NCBI GenBank assembly: GCA_030378125.1
Contig: JAUCGN010000070.1
Coordinates: forward strand, 1 to 8,696
Direction of reading: 5' to 3'
From: Thiotrichales bacterium HSG1
Lineage (GTDB): Bacteria > Pseudomonadota > Gammaproteobacteria > Beggiatoales > Beggiatoaceae
Length of the DNA: 8,696 nt
The translations under genes and the position numbers were made by a program. A model generated the notes under the pieces. The model was not told where the DNA came from and did not search any database. It saw only the letters and a program-made list of their open reading frames with translations. Every line of letters begins with the position of its first letter. Within the stretch, counting starts at the first letter, position 1. Of the stretch, positions 1 through 7,362 are shown piece after piece.

Positions 1-516
1 ACTGACGTTATCGTTGGTAAGTTTTTGAATATTTCCCACTGCCCGGCGTTCATCATCTTCAGAAATATCACCATCCTTCATCAAGGCTTTCAGATCGTGG
101 TTGGCTTCTCGACGAATATTACGCAATGCAACTCGAGTATTCTCAGCTTCATGACGCACTACTTTTACTAAATCTCGTCTTCGTTCCTCAGTCATAGGCG
201 GCAGTGGTACTCGTAAAGTCGTGCCAACATTGGTTGGGTTCAATCCCAGATCAGAATCACGAATACTTTTTTCCACAGTGCTAGTCATAGTCTTTTCAAA
301 CGGTACAACTCCTAAAGTACGCGAATCTAATACATTAATGTTAGCAACTTGATTAATTGGTACATCAGAACCGTAATAGGGTATCATAATATGCTCAAGC
401 AAACTTGTGTGAGCGCGTCCAGTACGAATTTTAACATATTCCACTTTAAGAGCAGCAACGCTTTTTTGCATTCGTTCTTTAGCGTCAGAATTGACCATGT
501 CAATCATTTCATTCAT
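1..516 (-). CDS. frr: Ribosome recycling factor, 3' end cut by window edge
   Basis: Ribosome recycling factor works with EF-G to split the post-termination ribosome into subunits in the cytoplasm. The minus strand reads open for 172 codons from ATG at 516 to the window edge with no stop. The usual length is about 185 residues, so only about a dozen C-terminal codons are missing. Family landmarks are clear: KIRTGRA near residue 30, [47 protein letters not shown] and DISEDDERR, all matching the E. coli protein in order. The start is not certain: the ATG at 507 (fourth codon) aligns with E. coli Met1, and neither ATG has a strong Shine-Dalgarno site. The gene is visibly richer in G+C than the rest of the window (26 of the first 60 bases). 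The usual upstream partner pyrH is absent; about 500 bp of gene-free DNA lies there instead. Confidence 0.96.
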   Translation of the reverse strand, partial: MNEMIDMVNSDAKERMQKSVAALKVEYVKIRTGRAHTSLLEHIMIPYYGSDVPINQVANINVLDSRTLGVVPFEKTMTSTVEKSIRDSDLGLNPTNVGTTLRVPLPPMTEERRRDLVKVVRHEAENTRVALRNIRREANHDLKALMKDGDISEDDERRAVGNIQKLTNDNVS

Positions 517-593
517 TTTTATTTTCTACTTTTTAATAACTTTAGAGTCCAATATTTTCAAATGATGTTAGACTCATCAGATATTCGGGATAA

Positions 594-640
594 ATTATAA
601 TAAGTTGAAAAACAAGATAATTTTTTGATAAAATAGTCAA
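594..640 (-). promoter_or_regulatory. Possible frr promoter elements
   Basis: On the minus strand a perfect TATAAT lies at 594-599, about 78 bases before the frr ATG, but it has no good -35 at 16-18 bases. A separate TTGACT at 635-640 is followed after 15 bases by TATCTT at 614-619. Either could start frr transcription, which needs its own promoter because no gene on this strand lies close upstream. In DNA this AT-rich, such matches also occur by chance. Confidence 0.25.
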
Positions 641-875
641 TATTAAAATTCAACATATCAGAAAACCATCATGGAGGAGATTAACACAATAAAAAAACTG
701 AATCAATGTTTTAGTATAATTCCAGGTAACTTCTCATTATATGGCAGGTAAATTAAAAAAAAGGATGAAAATATTTTCTTGGATTTGTCAATGCGTAAGT
801 CCTATTATACTTGACACGGAAATAAATTTACCTTTCGGTAGGTCGGGTTAGATTATTGAGCAAAGTGAAATAACG

Positions 876-1009
876 GGTAGTGGGTTTGGACTATTTTTAA
901 ATTTACGAATATGCTTAAATATCAGTACGTTATATAAAATCACTAAAGCTTATAATCAATTGATATTTAACAAGTTTTAATTTTTTCTTAATAGTCTACA
1001 CCCAGTACC
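876..1009. repeat. 134-bp interrupted palindrome, MITE-like
   Basis: The outer arms 876-895 and 990-1009 are inverted copies that match at 17 of 20 positions. An inner pair, TTAAATATCA at 915-924 and TGATATTTAA at 961-970, is a perfect 10-bp inverted match, and TTATA at 930-934 pairs with 951-955. The spacer between outer and inner arms is 19 bases on each side, so all three paired blocks lie in register. The spacer itself pairs poorly (about 6 of 19). This pattern suggests one long hairpin element that has partly decayed, such as a miniature inverted-repeat element. The arm ends also carry degenerate heptamers: TAACGGG and TAGTGGG on the left (871-884), TACTGGG and TACTCGG on the minus strand on the right (1001-1014). 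I see no target-site duplication. It lies just downstream of the symporter stop, so it could also act as a transcript-end hairpin, although no T-tract follows. Confidence 0.6.
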
Positions 1010-1021
1010 GAGTACATGTCC

Positions 1022-3043
1022 TTAACTACTTTTACAAATCTCTTCAATCTTTGCTATTTTATCATCAGACATAGTGGACATTTCCATTTTATAGGCTAAA
1101 ACCCACATCATGAATACACCTATTAACCACCATAGAATTTGCCAAGCCCAAATAGATGGGATTCCAAACCACCAAGTATTTATATCATTGGGATTCCCAA
1201 AAAACCAATTTCCTATAGTTGCAAATGGGCCAATTGCAAACAAAAACCAAATTATAGTAAAAACTAATACCAAAGGTTTCCAAATTTTTTTAGACTCGGA
1301 TAATGTTGCATATTTTCTTATTTTTCTATGATATTCCATTCTACGATCTTCATCTTTTTGGTTTAAAGTAGTGAATGAAACAATAAAAACAGTTATCCAG
1401 TTAAATAAAAATCCCCAAAATGCTGAATGAATTGTTAAAGGATAAGTTTTGCTCCAAGGTAAAAAAGTTATCAGATTTGTTGTTACGACTTTATCAGTTA
1501 ATATGACAGCAATTAAACCAACAATTATACCTGCCATAATACCTTGTTTTGTTAATCTAGGACGATAACATATAGCTACCAGTGCTGGCAACATTTGTAA
1601 TCCAAAAGCAACTGCTAGGCCACCTAATTGTACTATAACACTCTCAATCATAAAAGCTATAAAAATAGCAACCATTACTACAACAAAAGAAATTACTACT
1701 GCTAATTTTATAGGTTCATTGTCTTCAGTACGTCGTTCAAAAACATCCCTTGTCCAAATAGCACTGGTAGTTATAATGTAAGAAGATGCGGTAGATTGCA
1801 TGGCAGCTAATGCACATATTGTTAAAAAACACGCAATTATAATAGCGGCTAAACTTTTCCATAGTTCTCTACTGCTCATTAAATTAGATATATCATTTGA
1901 TTCTGTTATATTTTTTAATTCTGAATAAGTTGATTTTGGTATCATAGAAATAAGGCTAGGAACTAATTCGTCACCTTTTTTGACTGGTTCAATAACTGTT
2001 TTCAAATTTTTTATATCTGAATGAACCAAATCACCATCAGCACCTAATAAATGTGAACCAGCACCTTGTATAGTTATAAAAATGAACATTACACCGCCCA
2101 TAATTAATGATGAAGCAAATACTTGTTGAAATGCAAAGGATTTAGGTGTTTTAGCTGCAAATGCCCACATAGAAAAAGCTGGAGAAGTCTGAATTCCCAT
2201 CAAAGCAAGCATAAATGTTAAAATAAACATAGTAGTCCAATTGCCACTAAGAGGTGTTTCTGGAATAGCAAGATAATGGCTATATTCTTCTGCTCCAACT
2301 CTTGCGTAATCAAATTCTGTCCACTGAAAAATACCTTGATTAATTTTTCCTATTCCAACCTGAAACCATACCAAAATCCCTATAGTAACAATACCCATTA
2401 TTAATAAAAATAGTTGCATTGCGTCTACTTTAGCTACTGCTCTTAAACCTCCAACGGCAACATAACCTGCTAATACAAAGGCAAGTATTATCATGCTTAT
2501 GTTTGAAATCCATGTTTCCCATTCTTCTGTACCAAAGATTCCTCCTATTACTATTCCAAATAAATAACCGGAAGCTCTTAATTGAACAGCAAGATAAGTC
2601 ACAGCAAACAATGAAGCTACGACAACTACCAAATAACGCATAGTTTTGGATTGAAAATATTCATCAAACATTTCAGCTGGAGTAATAAAATTATATATTT
2701 TTCCCAATAACCATTGACGTTTTAAAAAAAGCATACCGGTAAAAGGAATCGCAATAGCATAAAAAGAAGCATAAGCAGCGGGAAAACCACCAGTGAAAAT
2801 AGCCCCGGGATGACTAATAAAAGTCCAACCCGAAAAACAAGTTGCAGTGGCAGCAAATACAAAGTTCCAAAAAGAAAGAGAACGACCGGCGAGAAAATAA
2901 TCAGTTGGAGTTCTGTTAGAACGCCAGCCTCTAAATCCCCAAAGAATGCAATATCCCCAATAAAGCACTATGAGTACAATTAATGTAAGTATAAAAAAAC
3001 CACTAAATACAATAAATCCGCTATCTGTGTTATTACTCAGCAT
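1022..3043 (-). CDS. Sodium:solute symporter (SSS family) permease
   Basis: Predicted inner-membrane Na+-coupled transporter of the SSS family (PutP/ActP-like, LeuT fold). At 673 residues it is longer than typical members of about 500-550. A first helix at about 11-36 leads to the family signature at 45-86: TDYFLAGRSL, then FSGWTFISHPG and a glycine-rich turn. About a dozen further hydrophobic helices follow. A polar loop at about 330-395 and a basic stretch at about 562-590 (DEDRRMEYHRKIRK) break the membrane region, and another pair of hydrophobic helices closes the protein. AAMQSTASS at 413-421 matches the TM8 region whose Ser/Thr residues contribute to the Na2 site in this family. The substrate cannot be read from sequence. 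The start ATG is preceded by GAGG at a longish distance of about 14 bases. The gene is divergent from the SH3-like gene and probably monocistronic. Confidence 0.92.
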   Translation of the reverse strand: MLSNNTDSGFIVFSGFFILTLIVLIVLYWGYCILWGFRGWRSNRTPTDYFLAGRSLSFWNFVFAATATCFSGWTFISHPGAIFTGGFPAAYASFYAIAIPFTGMLFLKRQWLLGKIYNFITPAEMFDEYFQSKTMRYLVVVVASLFAVTYLAVQLRASGYLFGIVIGGIFGTEEWETWISNISMIILAFVLAGYVAVGGLRAVAKVDAMQLFLLIMGIVTIGILVWFQVGIGKINQGIFQWTEFDYARVGAEEYSHYLAIPETPLSGNWTTMFILTFMLALMGIQTSPAFSMWAFAAKTPKSFAFQQVFASSLIMGGVMFIFITIQGAGSHLLGADGDLVHSDIKNLKTVIEPVKKGDELVPSLISMIPKSTYSELKNITESNDISNLMSSRELWKSLAAIIIACFLTICALAAMQSTASSYIITTSAIWTRDVFERRTEDNEPIKLAVVISFVVVMVAIFIAFMIESVIVQLGGLAVAFGLQMLPALVAICYRPRLTKQGIMAGIIVGLIAVILTDKVVTTNLITFLPWSKTYPLTIHSAFWGFLFNWITVFIVSFTTLNQKDEDRRMEYHRKIRKYATLSESKKIWKPLVLVFTIIWFLFAIGPFATIGNWFFGNPNDINTWWFGIPSIWAWQILWWLIGVFMMWVLAYKMEMSTMSDDKIAKIEEICKSS

Positions 3044-3064
3044 AATATTTTATTTTTCCTCTTT

Positions 3065-3093
3065 TTTTTAAGATAATTTTGTTGTAATATAAT
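3065..3093 (+). promoter_or_regulatory. Possible promoter of the SH3-like gene
   Basis: The 91-bp spacer between the divergent symporter and SH3-like genes must hold start signals for both. On the plus strand TATAAT lies at 3088-3093, with a weak TTTTTA at 3065-3070 at 17-base spacing. A short ATA-type triplet run (3090-3102) sits between this -10 and the ribosome binding site GAAGGGA at 3119-3125. No equally good -10 stands out for the symporter on the minus strand. The match may be chance given the AT content. Confidence 0.3.
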
Positions 3094-3134
3094 AATAATA
3101 ATGTAAAAATTTATTGATGAAGGGAAATTAGATA

Positions 3135-3518
3135 ATGAAAATTTATTCGCTACTAATAATTGCATTAGTGTTCTCTGTATCAAATACAGTAAATGCTAAA
3201 GAATTGGATACTGAAGGTTTTACTAAAACAATATATCCTATTGTTATACCTGAAGGTTATGTTGTGTCCCTTTATGAGACACCAGCAAAACAGGGAGAAA
3301 TGCCTGACAGTAAATTAGAAGTATCACTTAAAAAAGGTGATAAAGTACAAGCAAATATCGTTACAAAACTTAGTAATATCGCAGATAATTGTAAGAATGA
3401 TAAAAAAGCCTATAAATGGATATATACCAAAGACTGGTTTTGTGTAAAAGTGACATCATCATCTACTTCAATTGGTAAAATAGGCTGGCTTAACAAGATG
3501 TTCGTTAATCTTAAATAA
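3135..3518 (+). CDS. Small exported protein with SH3-like fold
   Basis: The 127-residue product starts with a clear signal peptide: a Lys at position 2, a hydrophobic core at about 4-15 and a likely signal peptidase I cut after VNA at about 21. The mature part of about 105 residues reads like a bacterial SH3 (SH3b) domain. VVSLYETPA at 43-51 resembles the first strand, LKKGDKV at 65-71 the central turn, WFCVKV at 101-106 and GKIGWLNKMFV at 114-124 the closing strands that usually end in G-W-V. Two cysteines, at 86 and 103, could form a periplasmic disulfide. SH3b domains often bind cell-wall peptides or proteins. The ATG at 3135 is supported by AGGG ten bases upstream. It is the only gene on the plus strand and converges on the LysM gene with 3 bp between the stop codons. 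The domain call is by eye. Confidence 0.75.
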   Translation: MKIYSLLIIALVFSVSNTVNAKELDTEGFTKTIYPIVIPEGYVVSLYETPAKQGEMPDSKLEVSLKKGDKVQANIVTKLSNIADNCKNDKKAYKWIYTKDWFCVKVTSSSTSIGKIGWLNKMFVNLK

Positions 3519-3521
3519 CTA

Positions 3522-4466
3522 TTAGTTTTGGACTGGAATTTTTATTTTCCAGCCATATCTTATAGACTCCACTCTCTTCCATTCTTCGGGATTATTTAAT
3601 TCGTTATAAACAATAATTCTATTATTGCTACCTCTATCTTGAACATTAACAATATCTTCAATTGAGATTTTGTAGTGATTGGCAATATCGCTGGTAGTCT
3701 CACCTTGTTGTACAATATGTATTATAATGGGCTGATTATTAAATAATTCATTTTGGTTTTGTTGCACAACAGCACCAGCTTGATTATTATTTTCCTCATT
3801 ATTTTCCTCATTATTTGGAATTACTGGTTGTTGTGCGTTAGTTTCAATTTTTGTAAGTCCTTTACAGGCAACATCTACCCTATCTTTAAGAGGTTCATTA
3901 AATCTTTCTATAAATCCAACTTCTTCACATTTACCCTGTTGCACATCTAATTTTGCTTGTTCGTATTTATCTCCAGCATCTGAAAATACCCAAGCAAAAA
4001 ATATAAAAGATAGCAATATAGCAAATATAATTACAAAATTTTGATATTCTTTACGGTCTAACTCATCCTTTTTTTGATTAGTTTGAAAAAAATCAGGTTC
4101 GCTACTATATTCAATTGTATTTTCAACTTTTATTTCCTGAATAAAGTTATTGATATTGTCAGCTCCAGGAAAATAAAAATCTTTAATATTAAATACACCT
4201 TCTGTCCATTCACTATTATTATATGTCTCTTGAATCCATTCTAAAAATATTTCTTTTACTTCTTTAGGTACAAGAATTTTTTTATCAATAATATCATTAC
4301 CAAGTATATCTAATATACGTTCCTTTATACGCAAATCTTTTTCAACAAATTTTGCTATATGTTCCTTAAAATTAGAAACTAACAATTTATTACCTTGTGA
4401 ATCTAAAGAATCATAAAGTGTTTCAAAAGGAACTTCTTTATCGCTACTATAAAAAAATAATTCCAT
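3522..4466 (-). CDS. Single-pass membrane protein with periplasmic LysM domain
   Basis: The 314-residue product has three parts. Residues 1-140 form a mostly charged, helical, presumably cytoplasmic domain that I do not recognise. Residues 143-161 form one strongly hydrophobic helix, preceded by a Lys/Arg-containing stretch (KKDELDRK), which favours N-in topology. The outer part has two cysteines (180 and 201), a Gln/Asn/Glu-rich low-complexity linker at about 209-245, and a C-terminal LysM-like domain at about 247-311: HIVQQGETTSDIANHYKIS, then DIVNVQDR, and the closing GWKIKIP. LysM domains bind glycan chains of peptidoglycan. This gene is last in the four-gene unit. Its ATG lies 8 bp after the previous stop, and its Shine-Dalgarno AGGA at 4473-4476 overlaps that TAG stop, which points to coupled translation. 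It probably ties the cytoplasmic ATPases encoded upstream to the cell wall; that role is inference. Confidence 0.82.
   Translation of the reverse strand: MELFFYSSDKEVPFETLYDSLDSQGNKLLVSNFKEHIAKFVEKDLRIKERILDILGNDIIDKKILVPKEVKEIFLEWIQETYNNSEWTEGVFNIKDFYFPGADNINNFIQEIKVENTIEYSSEPDFFQTNQKKDELDRKEYQNFVIIFAILLSFIFFAWVFSDAGDKYEQAKLDVQQGKCEEVGFIERFNEPLKDRVDVACKGLTKIETNAQQPVIPNNEENNEENNNQAGAVVQQNQNELFNNQPIIIHIVQQGETTSDIANHYKISIEDIVNVQDRGSNNRIIVYNELNNPEEWKRVESIRYGWKIKIPVQN
3533..3552. repeat. Short inverted repeat at the convergent gene ends
   Basis: CTGGAA and TTCCAG form a perfect 6-bp stem with an 8-base AT-rich loop. It lies inside the last codons of the LysM gene and just past the stop of the SH3-like gene. 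A weaker inverted repeat, AACTATTAGTT at 3517-3527, overlaps the junction itself. Neither is followed by a T-tract on either strand, so these are not classical intrinsic terminators. They may still help end the two converging transcripts. Confidence 0.35.
3786..3816. repeat. 12-bp tandem repeat in LysM gene linker
   Basis: The unit ATTATTTTCCTC is present twice in full, followed by seven further matching bases. It encodes the repeated Asn-Asn-Glu-Glu of the periplasmic linker. The unit is a multiple of three, so copy-number change would alter linker length without breaking the frame. Confidence 0.8.
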
Positions 4467-4474
4467 AATTTTTC

Positions 4475-5548
4475 CTATAAAATTTCATTATCATATTTAC
4501 GATTTAATAATTTTTTAAATTTTTTATAAGTTTCAAGTTCCCTTAATAAAGCTATTGTGTTAGTTCTTTCTCTATCAGTATAACCTTCTAAAGCAGGTTG
4601 GTAAATAGGCAAAGGAAAAATATTAATTGGTAAAAATTCATCATCAGAAATTTCTTGGATTGCTTTATATAAATTTGCACTAAATATCCTGCGAGTATCT
4701 CCAAGCTCATTTTCTTCAATACGAACATTTTGTAATTTTTTTATCAGCCTTTGAAAGCTAATATAATTACCAACTTTTTCTAATTTTTCTAATTTTTCTA
4801 GTTCTTTAATTATATAATCCTTATTTTTGTTTGGCACTCCTTCTCCTCCAACTCCAAAAATACCACCTTTTTTAGCTTCCGTTGGTAACATCCCCAATGG
4901 AGTGTAAGTGTTAATAATCGGCCCCATATTATGTTCAAAAATACGTTCAATTACCTTGGCTGTTTGCATTATGGTTTGAATTTCACTACTTTTGAATTCT
5001 TCTTTAATTTGCTTTAATTGTCTATAAACCCATAAAAACCAAACGTTGAAATGATCATCCGCACAATTTTCTTGATATTTTGCATACTGCTCATCTTGTG
5101 TACCAAACAAATTACAAAAGTGATAATTGGTATCAATGATTACATGTTTTAAAGGGCTAATTTCTAATTCATTCGCAATATCTTGTGCATGTTTTTTAAT
5201 TCCTAATAATAAGTTAGCAAAATCATTATACTTATATAATAAAAATGGATTCACCGTCCAACCAACAGCAAAAGATTTTTGTTTAGAATACACTTCATAG
5301 GATACATCTTGAAATTTTATAATTCTATTTGGTTCATTGCGTTCCACTTTTTCTACTGTGATTTCAAAATCATTAGAAACTTTACTTCCAAAACGTAATA
5401 TAGCAGCAGTATCAGTATTCATAGCATTTAAATCTAATACCAAAATACCTTCATTGGTTTTCTCCTCAAGATGGTAAGCAAGTAAAAGTAAACTAAGTAA
5501 GGTTTTGCCTACTCCACCTTTGCTGCCGGTAATAACATGCCATTCCAT
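4475..5548 (-). CDS. ParA/MinD-type deviant Walker ATPase
   Basis: The 357-residue protein belongs to the ParA/MinD (SIMIBI) class of P-loop ATPases, which dimerise on ATP and position partners on DNA or membranes. The deviant Walker A motif SKGGVGKTLLS spans 9-19, with signature Lys10 and Lys15. VLDLNAMNTDTAA at 37-49 fits the switch I segment with Asp39. HVIIDTN at 135-141 is the Walker B/switch II segment with Asp139. The region beyond 150 is divergent from ParA, MinD or Soj. It includes a glycine-rich loop at 228-237 and a charged LEK heptad-like run at about 250-258. The C-terminus (KKFKKLLNRK, 342-351) is basic and could form an amphipathic helix like the MinD membrane-targeting helix. 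No ParB-like partner is nearby, so plasmid partition is unlikely. The start is supported by AAAAGG nine bases upstream, inside the end of the ATPase gene 2 bp away. Confidence 0.88.
   Translation of the reverse strand: MEWHVITGSKGGVGKTLLSLLLLAYHLEEKTNEGILVLDLNAMNTDTAAILRFGSKVSNDFEITVEKVERNEPNRIIKFQDVSYEVYSKQKSFAVGWTVNPFLLYKYNDFANLLLGIKKHAQDIANELEISPLKHVIIDTNYHFCNLFGTQDEQYAKYQENCADDHFNVWFLWVYRQLKQIKEEFKSSEIQTIMQTAKVIERIFEHNMGPIINTYTPLGMLPTEAKKGGIFGVGGEGVPNKNKDYIIKELEKLEKLEKVGNYISFQRLIKKLQNVRIEENELGDTRRIFSANLYKAIQEISDDEFLPINIFPLPIYQPALEGYTDRERTNTIALLRELETYKKFKKLLNRKYDNEIL
4775..4801. repeat. 9-bp tandem repeat in the ParA-like gene
   Basis: TTTTTCTAA occurs three times in a row (last copy ending TAG). 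On the coding strand it encodes Leu-Glu-Lys repeats near residues 250-258, a short charged helix or coiled-coil segment. The unit keeps the reading frame. Confidence 0.8.
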
Positions 5549-5550
5549 AT

Positions 5551-7362
5551 TTAAAACCTTTTAATTTTTGTTTTTGTAAAGGAAATTTTATTTGTTAAAA
5601 ATGTAAATAAAATCCCTAATATAATACTACTAAGTATTGGTCCCCAATCATTCCAAGAAATATATTCTCCCAAGAAAGGCGATAATATAAAATATGAAAT
5701 AAGTGATATTCCAAAAAATACTATAGTTATTTTAATAGCTCTTCCATATTTTTTCTTTAAACTTTTATACCATAATTTCAATGCTTTGTTTTTTAATCCT
5801 GCTTTTTGATAAATTTCAATAGATTTTTCATATTCTTCATCATCTTCAAAGCGTTGACCTTGCCATAATACAATTTCTTTCCTTTTTTTCTTTGCATTTA
5901 AATAATTTGGATCGTATTCTAAAATCTTATCGCATATTGATAATTGCTTTTTTTTACTATTAGACACCTTTATTTGCTGCCACAATAATTCTATCAGTTG
6001 AGGACGTGCTATATCAGGATAAGATTGATAAAATTTTTCTAAATCTTCTTGAGCAGCCTGTATATCTCCTTTTTCTATAAAAACTTTTGCTAGTAATTTT
6101 TGAGCTTCAATATGATTAGGATTTATTCTTATAGTTGTGCTTAATTTATCAACAGCTTCATCAAATTGTTTATTATTATAAAAAACTTGGCCTTGTTTAT
6201 AATATTCATCAGATTCTACTCTAATACGAACTAATTCTGGTTGCATAATTTCTTTCAACGGTTTATGTTCAACAACCCATCGCCGAAATAATTCAACTCG
6301 AAATTGATAACCTCTTTGTTTATCTTCTTCAATAATATCCCATTCTTTCAAATTTTTAGGAGCAATATCCAATTCATCTATTACCATTCCAATACCACTA
6401 TTTTGTAAATGGATAGATAATTCTCTATGTGAAATATTTTTTTTTCCTAATTCTGCAAAAGCAGCAGTTACGATTTTACAAGCTGGTGGTAATCCATCCC
6501 ACAACCATTCCAACGCATTTTGTGAAGTATTAGTTAATACACAATCAATATTTTCTTTGGTAATAGAACTTATTTTTTTACCATTAGAATTATGCCAAAC
6601 ACATGAACATAAAGCCTGAGTCAACAATGGATGACCATTAGTTAATTCTAATATTTGTTTTGTAGCTCTACTAGACCAATATAAACTTTTATTATCTTCG
6701 GAAAGACGTATTAAATTTTTAGTTTCTGATTCAGTCAACAAAGAAACACGATAACTAGGTATATTCTTAAACAATGCTAATGCGGCTTTAAAATCATCAA
6801 TATTACGACCAATAGCAAAAACAAAATTTAACCTTTGTAAATTAATACTTAATAAATCTTCACGCAAATAACGAAAAAAATCATCTCGCATTTGTTCTGC
6901 TTTAGTATCCTTAAGTGCATCAAATTCATCAAATAATAATACTAAAGAACTATCTGTCAATTGGTCATTTTCTAATGAATCTTCCAACCATTTATGAAAT
7001 TTACAATCTGTATTATCCCATTGTGGTATTTGCAATTTTTGACTAATAGTTGTAGCTAAATCATTTAGTATAACTTCTAAAGGGTTATGGGCTTTATCCA
7101 TTAAATCAAAATAAATAGTATGATATTTACCTTTTGTTGATAGTTTATCTTTCAATTCTAATAAAATTGAAGTTTTACCAATACGACGTTGACCAAATAA
7201 AACCAAAGAATTTTGTTTAGGATCATATAGAACATCATCTACAGCCTTTAAAATATCAGTACGCCCTATAAAATTGGGACTACCGCCCACTGCATTACCA
7301 GTTACATAAGGAATTTCAGAATTTCGTCCTTTTTGTTGTTTAAACCAGTCTAAAATAATCAT
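5551..7362 (-). CDS. Membrane-anchored STAND-type ATPase with TPR repeats
   Basis: This 603-residue protein looks like a STAND NTPase (ATPase_2/AAA_16 type), a class of nucleotide-dependent switches common in signalling and biological conflict. FIGR at 31-34 opens the module. Walker A is GQRRIGKTS at 57-65, Walker B is LLFDEFDAL at 142-150 with catalytic Glu146, a sensor-like FAIGRN spans 182-187, and the STAND marker NGHPLLTQ spans 242-249. A winged-helix region covers about 285-365, ending in FRVELFRRWV. About 382-535 holds three or four TPR-like helical pairs, the first (GQVFYNNKQFDEAVDKL) being the clearest. Two membrane helices follow at about 543-565 and 573-592 with a Lys-rich tail, so both ends should be cytoplasmic. 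TPRs usually bind partner proteins. There is no evident Shine-Dalgarno before the ATG, and the 99-bp gap upstream has a 10-bp palindrome (AATTGCAATT, 7390-7399). Its stop lies 2 bp from the ParA-like start. Confidence 0.88.
   Translation of the reverse strand: MIILDWFKQQKGRNSEIPYVTGNAVGGSPNFIGRTDILKAVDDVLYDPKQNSLVLFGQRRIGKTSILLELKDKLSTKGKYHTIYFDLMDKAHNPLEVILNDLATTISQKLQIPQWDNTDCKFHKWLEDSLENDQLTDSSLVLLFDEFDALKDTKAEQMRDDFFRYLREDLLSINLQRLNFVFAIGRNIDDFKAALALFKNIPSYRVSLLTESETKNLIRLSEDNKSLYWSSRATKQILELTNGHPLLTQALCSCVWHNSNGKKISSITKENIDCVLTNTSQNALEWLWDGLPPACKIVTAAFAELGKKNISHRELSIHLQNSGIGMVIDELDIAPKNLKEWDIIEEDKQRGYQFRVELFRRWVVEHKPLKEIMQPELVRIRVESDEYYKQGQVFYNNKQFDEAVDKLSTTIRINPNHIEAQKLLAKVFIEKGDIQAAQEDLEKFYQSYPDIARPQLIELLWQQIKVSNSKKKQLSICDKILEYDPNYLNAKKKRKEIVLWQGQRFEDDEEYEKSIEIYQKAGLKNKALKLWYKSLKKKYGRAIKITIVFFGISLISYFILSPFLGEYISWNDWGPILSSIILGILFTFLTNKISFTKTKIKRF

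Larger units (their letters stand above)
517..1021. other. Gene-free stretch between symporter and frr
   Basis: About 505 bp separates the stop of the symporter gene from the start of frr. Both genes are on the minus strand. No reading frame here has family features: the longest candidates are under 30 codons (for example plus strand 671-751 and 765-851) and look like chance. The left part should hold the frr promoter. The right part holds the interrupted palindrome at 876-1009. The middle (about 650-870) shows nothing I can name, apart from a GGAGGA purine run at 673-678 and a 4-bp stem with a tetraloop at 829-840. No pyrH remnant is recognisable. Confidence 0.7.

Noticed and set aside
349..600. 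83-codon plus-strand reading frame antisense to the frr start
   Set aside because: It overlaps the conserved coding sequence of frr, has no family features, and reads as the shadow of the real gene.
785..816. Plus-strand TTGTCA/TATACT and a perfect TTGACA
   Set aside because: Spacing is poor (15 bases), the TTGACA has no -10, and the transcript would run into the end of the symporter gene with nothing to express.
829..840. TACC-GAAA-GGTA stem-loop on the minus strand
   Set aside because: A 4-bp stem without a T-tract is too small to call a terminator or structured RNA.
671..851. Two tiny plus-strand ORFs of 26 and 28 codons, one with a GGAGGA run
   Set aside because: The GGAGGA lies inside the first ORF rather than before it and could only serve an ATA start. 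Neither peptide resembles anything known.
1110..1331. 73-codon plus-strand frame inside the symporter gene
   Set aside because: It is antisense to a well-supported membrane protein and has no ribosome binding site or recognisable motif.
1494..1500. TCAGTTA, complement of the TAACTGA heptamer reported as a repeat in some Beggiatoaceae
   Set aside because: I noticed only a single copy, inside a coding sequence; chance is the simplest explanation, and it gives no taxonomic support.
3753..3950. 65-codon hydrophobic plus-strand frame inside the LysM gene
   Set aside because: The Ile/Leu-rich stretch arises from reading the antisense of the Asn/Glu repeat codons; no independent support.
4475..5548. 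Plasmid or chromosome partition parA
   Set aside because: No ParB gene or parS-like repeats are nearby, and the C-terminal half is divergent. The membrane and LysM neighbours point elsewhere.
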